Positions 61,601 to 64,000 of a stretch of 64,000 nucleotides of DNA are shown here, one piece after another. A program made the position numbers and the translations under genes. The stretch covers positions 2,874,126 through 2,938,125 of the forward strand of contig BSYO01000036.1 in assembly GCA_033239525.1 (NCBI GenBank), given 5' to 3'. This DNA is from Nepenthes gracilis. Lineage: Eukaryota; Streptophyta; Magnoliopsida; Caryophyllales; Nepenthaceae. Position 1 is the stretch's first letter; each line of letters begins with the position of its first letter. The notes below the pieces were generated by a model, which ran no database searches, was not told the origin of the DNA, and worked only from the letters and a program-made list of their open reading frames with translations.

Positions 61601-62086
61601 ATGTTTATAGTAGAAAGTTGGAACCAATATTATAGTCCCAGGTGTAATAAAATTAGAAAAAGGAACAATAGAAAAAAAATATAAGATAAAAGGAATAATA
61701 TAATTATAAAAAATAAGAAAATTATCAATAATTATACAAAATATAAATAAAAAGGATGATAAAGAAAAAGAAGAAAAAAATTAAGTGAAATAAAAATTAA
61801 AACAAAAGAAACAGTAAATTTGAAATAAAAGATGGAGATTTGATTGATTGAGAAATTTAGGGGGGGGTGCTGCACGTAAGCATGGTGACACAAAGAGAGA
61901 GGGGAAGAGGGTAGCGTGCATGAGAGAGAAAGAGATTGAGAGATACTTGAATGAGAGAGCTTTTGTAGCTTGCCACGAGTTGTGCGCCTTGCACCCAGGC
62001 ATGTGCCTCATGGCCTCCGCTTGGCCTGATGTTTGCCAGGCGCACAACCGTGCACCTTTGACCTAGGCATGCCTTTGACAACCTTG
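58660..62086 (-). mobile_element. hAT DNA transposon, nearly complete but decayed, in SPL7 intron 5
   Basis: A 3.4-kb element. Left end CAGCATTGTTAAAGGCACG; right end, read inversely, CAAGGTTGTCAAAGGCATGC. This gives terminal inverted repeats with a shared TTGTYAAAGGC. Flanks TTTCCTTC (58652-58659) and CCTCCTTC (62087-62094) match at six of eight positions, the hAT-type 8-bp target duplication. The transposase relic lies on the minus strand. The subterminal 61980-62070 region repeats GCRCC / AGGC motifs often seen near hAT ends. Confidence 0.8.
58956..61598 (-). pseudogene. hAT transposase relic (BED finger, DUF659, dimerisation region)
   Basis: From ATG 61598 leftward: a BED-finger remnant (KNDLTWK, then GGVQKVI) near 61570-61430. 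The DUF659 core follows (IVRWMYDAGIPFIGVNYNSFVVAI, then YGYHEVRV, KAHKEEWEKY) at about 61070-60850. Next is the central region (YIYEAIDRTEEAIAKSF, then RWDCQLYHPLHATSRILNPEFFY) at 60141-59890. An acidic C-terminus (ITFDDDEY) ends at 58956. Frames shift and several stops occur, so no active enzyme is made. Confidence 0.8.
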
Positions 62087-64000
62087 CCTCCTTCAAATGA
62101 AATTCCTTGGGACTACCAAATCGAAACTCACAATGAGTGTAGTGGTTATGTTGTTTGTCAAAGTGGATTCTAGGATAACCTGTTTGGGGTAACTTGCTTT
62201 GGATAATGGGGCCAAAGTGCTGAACGGGTAAACAGATAAGTTTAACTGTTCACTGGGGGGATGGGGCAGATAGAATCTGTCCATATAAGAACAGAAGGAT
62301 CATTGCCTGTAGTTCCTATTACATTGCAACTTTGGATTGAACTATCTGGAAAATCCTCCCATTATAACCAAATCAAACCAAGTTCATTTCCACTGAGAGG
62401 GGGGATGCTTCTATTTAATATTTTTCTGTTTCTAAACTTGATGAGATGTTACTTTTTTGTTGAGGAATTGTAATTATTTTTGACGTTCCAATGTGTCACA
62501 AATATCGCAAATGTGATGGTATCTTGCTTTGCATTATGCCTCCTTAATTTTTGTCATAAATTGCACTCTCTAGATGGCACTGTCCACATGAATTTGACAT
62601 GGGTACCAGTGTTAATATTGGCCATCTCAGAACAAATGTAGGCCTAGCCATCCTGTGTGCTCTATGGAAGTTATTGAACCTGCTCTCCATTCCATGGGAG
62701 CTGCCTTTAATTAAGAGTTTGTCAAGCCACTCTTTGCATTATAGAGATGAGGCTGCTGATGTAGGACCCTACTCAGAGCCAGCAATTTCAGGAAGCCTCA
62801 TACATAGGATTACCTAATTTGTGTAGGCATCCTTTTTTTCACATAGATGTGGGACTTAGGAAGCATCTACCCGATCTGTCCCTTTTTCTTTTCCTCTTCT
62901 TGCTCCATCCTCTTGATATTCTATGTGATATTAATTCCATAGTCCAACTCTATTCCAAATCAGATTTGCCTTTAAACCATTGTTGTTGATTTATGCATTG
63001 CTATATTTGCAGTTATTTCCCTTTTAACCTGATGTTGACTACTCAGATGATACATGTCCAGGCAGTTAGTTCAGATTGTATTCTTTTTCATCTGGCTCTG
63101 TGCACATTTTAGTGAAATTCCTTTATCATTTAAAAGAAAAATTTTGCCTGCTGATACTCCAATTCCTGCACTTCATGTTAGTGGAAAGAGTATCTTAGTT
63201 TATCGCATGTTTAAGATAATTATTAGGTTATGTTGTTGTATGCAAAATTCTTATCAACATATGCTATATGTCTCACATATATACCTCCCTTTCTTCAATT
63301 GTCAATTTGAAATTATAGTATTTCAATCTTTTTTCTCTAAAGATTCAAGGAAACATTTCCAAGTCTTTGTTAAAAATTCTGAGATTGATATTTTGATGTT
63401 CTATACCACATATGCAGCAAAATGCCACATTCTTGAAGAAGCAATGCATCTACTTTTGGCATTTGATTCCTTAACTGCCAGCTTACACGCCCTGCTTCTC
63501 TCTCCTTTCCTTTTATCTGCTTAAATAGCTCTTCCATCTGCTACTGCTATCGTACTCCTTTTCTCTGTGACGCTAGATATAATGCCTGCTGCTGGTGATC
63601 ATCCTACCTTTCCATTGAGTCCTCTTTGTCAGCATGTAGACTATCTTGATGTTGAATTGCTCAGGGACATTGTTTTTGCGCTCCTTAATTGTAGATGGTG
63701 CTAAGTTAGAAGTTTGGACGCATAATTTGGAAGCCAAAAGTTGTAGAATTACTAAATATGTGGAATACAAGTTTAGCAACAAGAGAGATAAATGGTGGGG
63801 AGGTGAGGATGGGAGTTAAAAAGCCTATCAAGGAAGAATTATTTTGAATATTTTATATTAATGGTTACTAAAGATGGGATGATTGGGGAGAATATTACAC
63901 ATATGATCAAAGTAGGTTGTATGAAGAGAAATGCTACATTGTGTGATCGGGGAGGAGATTGTGTGATCGGAGAATAGCGCTTAAACTTCAGAGTATATAC

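Larger units (their letters stand above)
57984..64000 (+). other. SPL7 intron 5, running out of the window
   Basis: The donor at 57984 follows AWIKgtgagg. The expected next SPL7 segment was not found in any frame to 64000, so the intron is at least 6 kb. It contains the hAT element at 58660-62086. The parts 57984-58659 and 62087-64000 have no recognisable elements or exons. Confidence 0.7.

Overview
The window is nuclear DNA from a flowering plant, most likely a eudicot or magnoliid; I cannot name the species. The evidence is spliced genes for plastid and plant-only proteins, AT-rich introns of up to 12.5 kb, and plant-type transposons throughout. Three host genes are recognised. (1) PPDK, pyruvate, phosphate dikinase, + strand, 1224-35485. 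It has 19 coding exons with every frame and phase joining correctly, plus a possible twentieth exon at the left edge. (2) HCF173, - strand, 41276-38588. It has three exons and encodes a chloroplast SDR/CIA30 protein needed for psbA mRNA translation. (3) SPL7, + strand, from 52106. Five exons encode an SBP-box copper-response transcription factor; its 3' exons lie beyond the window. PPDK and HCF173 are convergent across about 3.1 kb. HCF173 and SPL7 are divergent across about 10.8 kb.

Most remaining sequence is transposon. PPDK intron 5 (3462-16003) holds a nest: an old minus-strand Copia element (about 3644-15543) containing two further Copia-like elements that carry gag, or gag plus protease, but no visible polymerase (5480-9250, with an exact ATTGG target duplication, and 10587-12750). 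PPDK intron 7 holds a Ty3/gypsy relic. Intron 13 holds a complete solo LTR (27914-29051, target duplication CTTTA) whose transcribed part contains two arrays of GC-rich hairpin units. A related LTR ends a truncated Tat-type gypsy element at 45150-48775. That element carries a decayed antisense ORF headed by six 46-bp repeats. A degenerate hAT transposon (58660-62086) sits in SPL7 intron 5. Small repeats include a seven-copy hAT-type MITE family (one copy with a perfect 8-bp target duplication), four RTE-type LINE tails and a run of degenerate SINE-like units.

The three host genes do not form a functional unit. PPDK interconverts pyruvate and PEP, HCF173 supports photosystem II D1 synthesis, and SPL7 controls copper economy. 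I found no rRNA, tRNA or CRISPR array and nothing bacterial. No wholly new system is evident. The most unusual structures are the hairpin arrays in the solo LTR, the repeat-headed antisense ORF of the Tat element, and GC-AG introns in two neighbouring genes.
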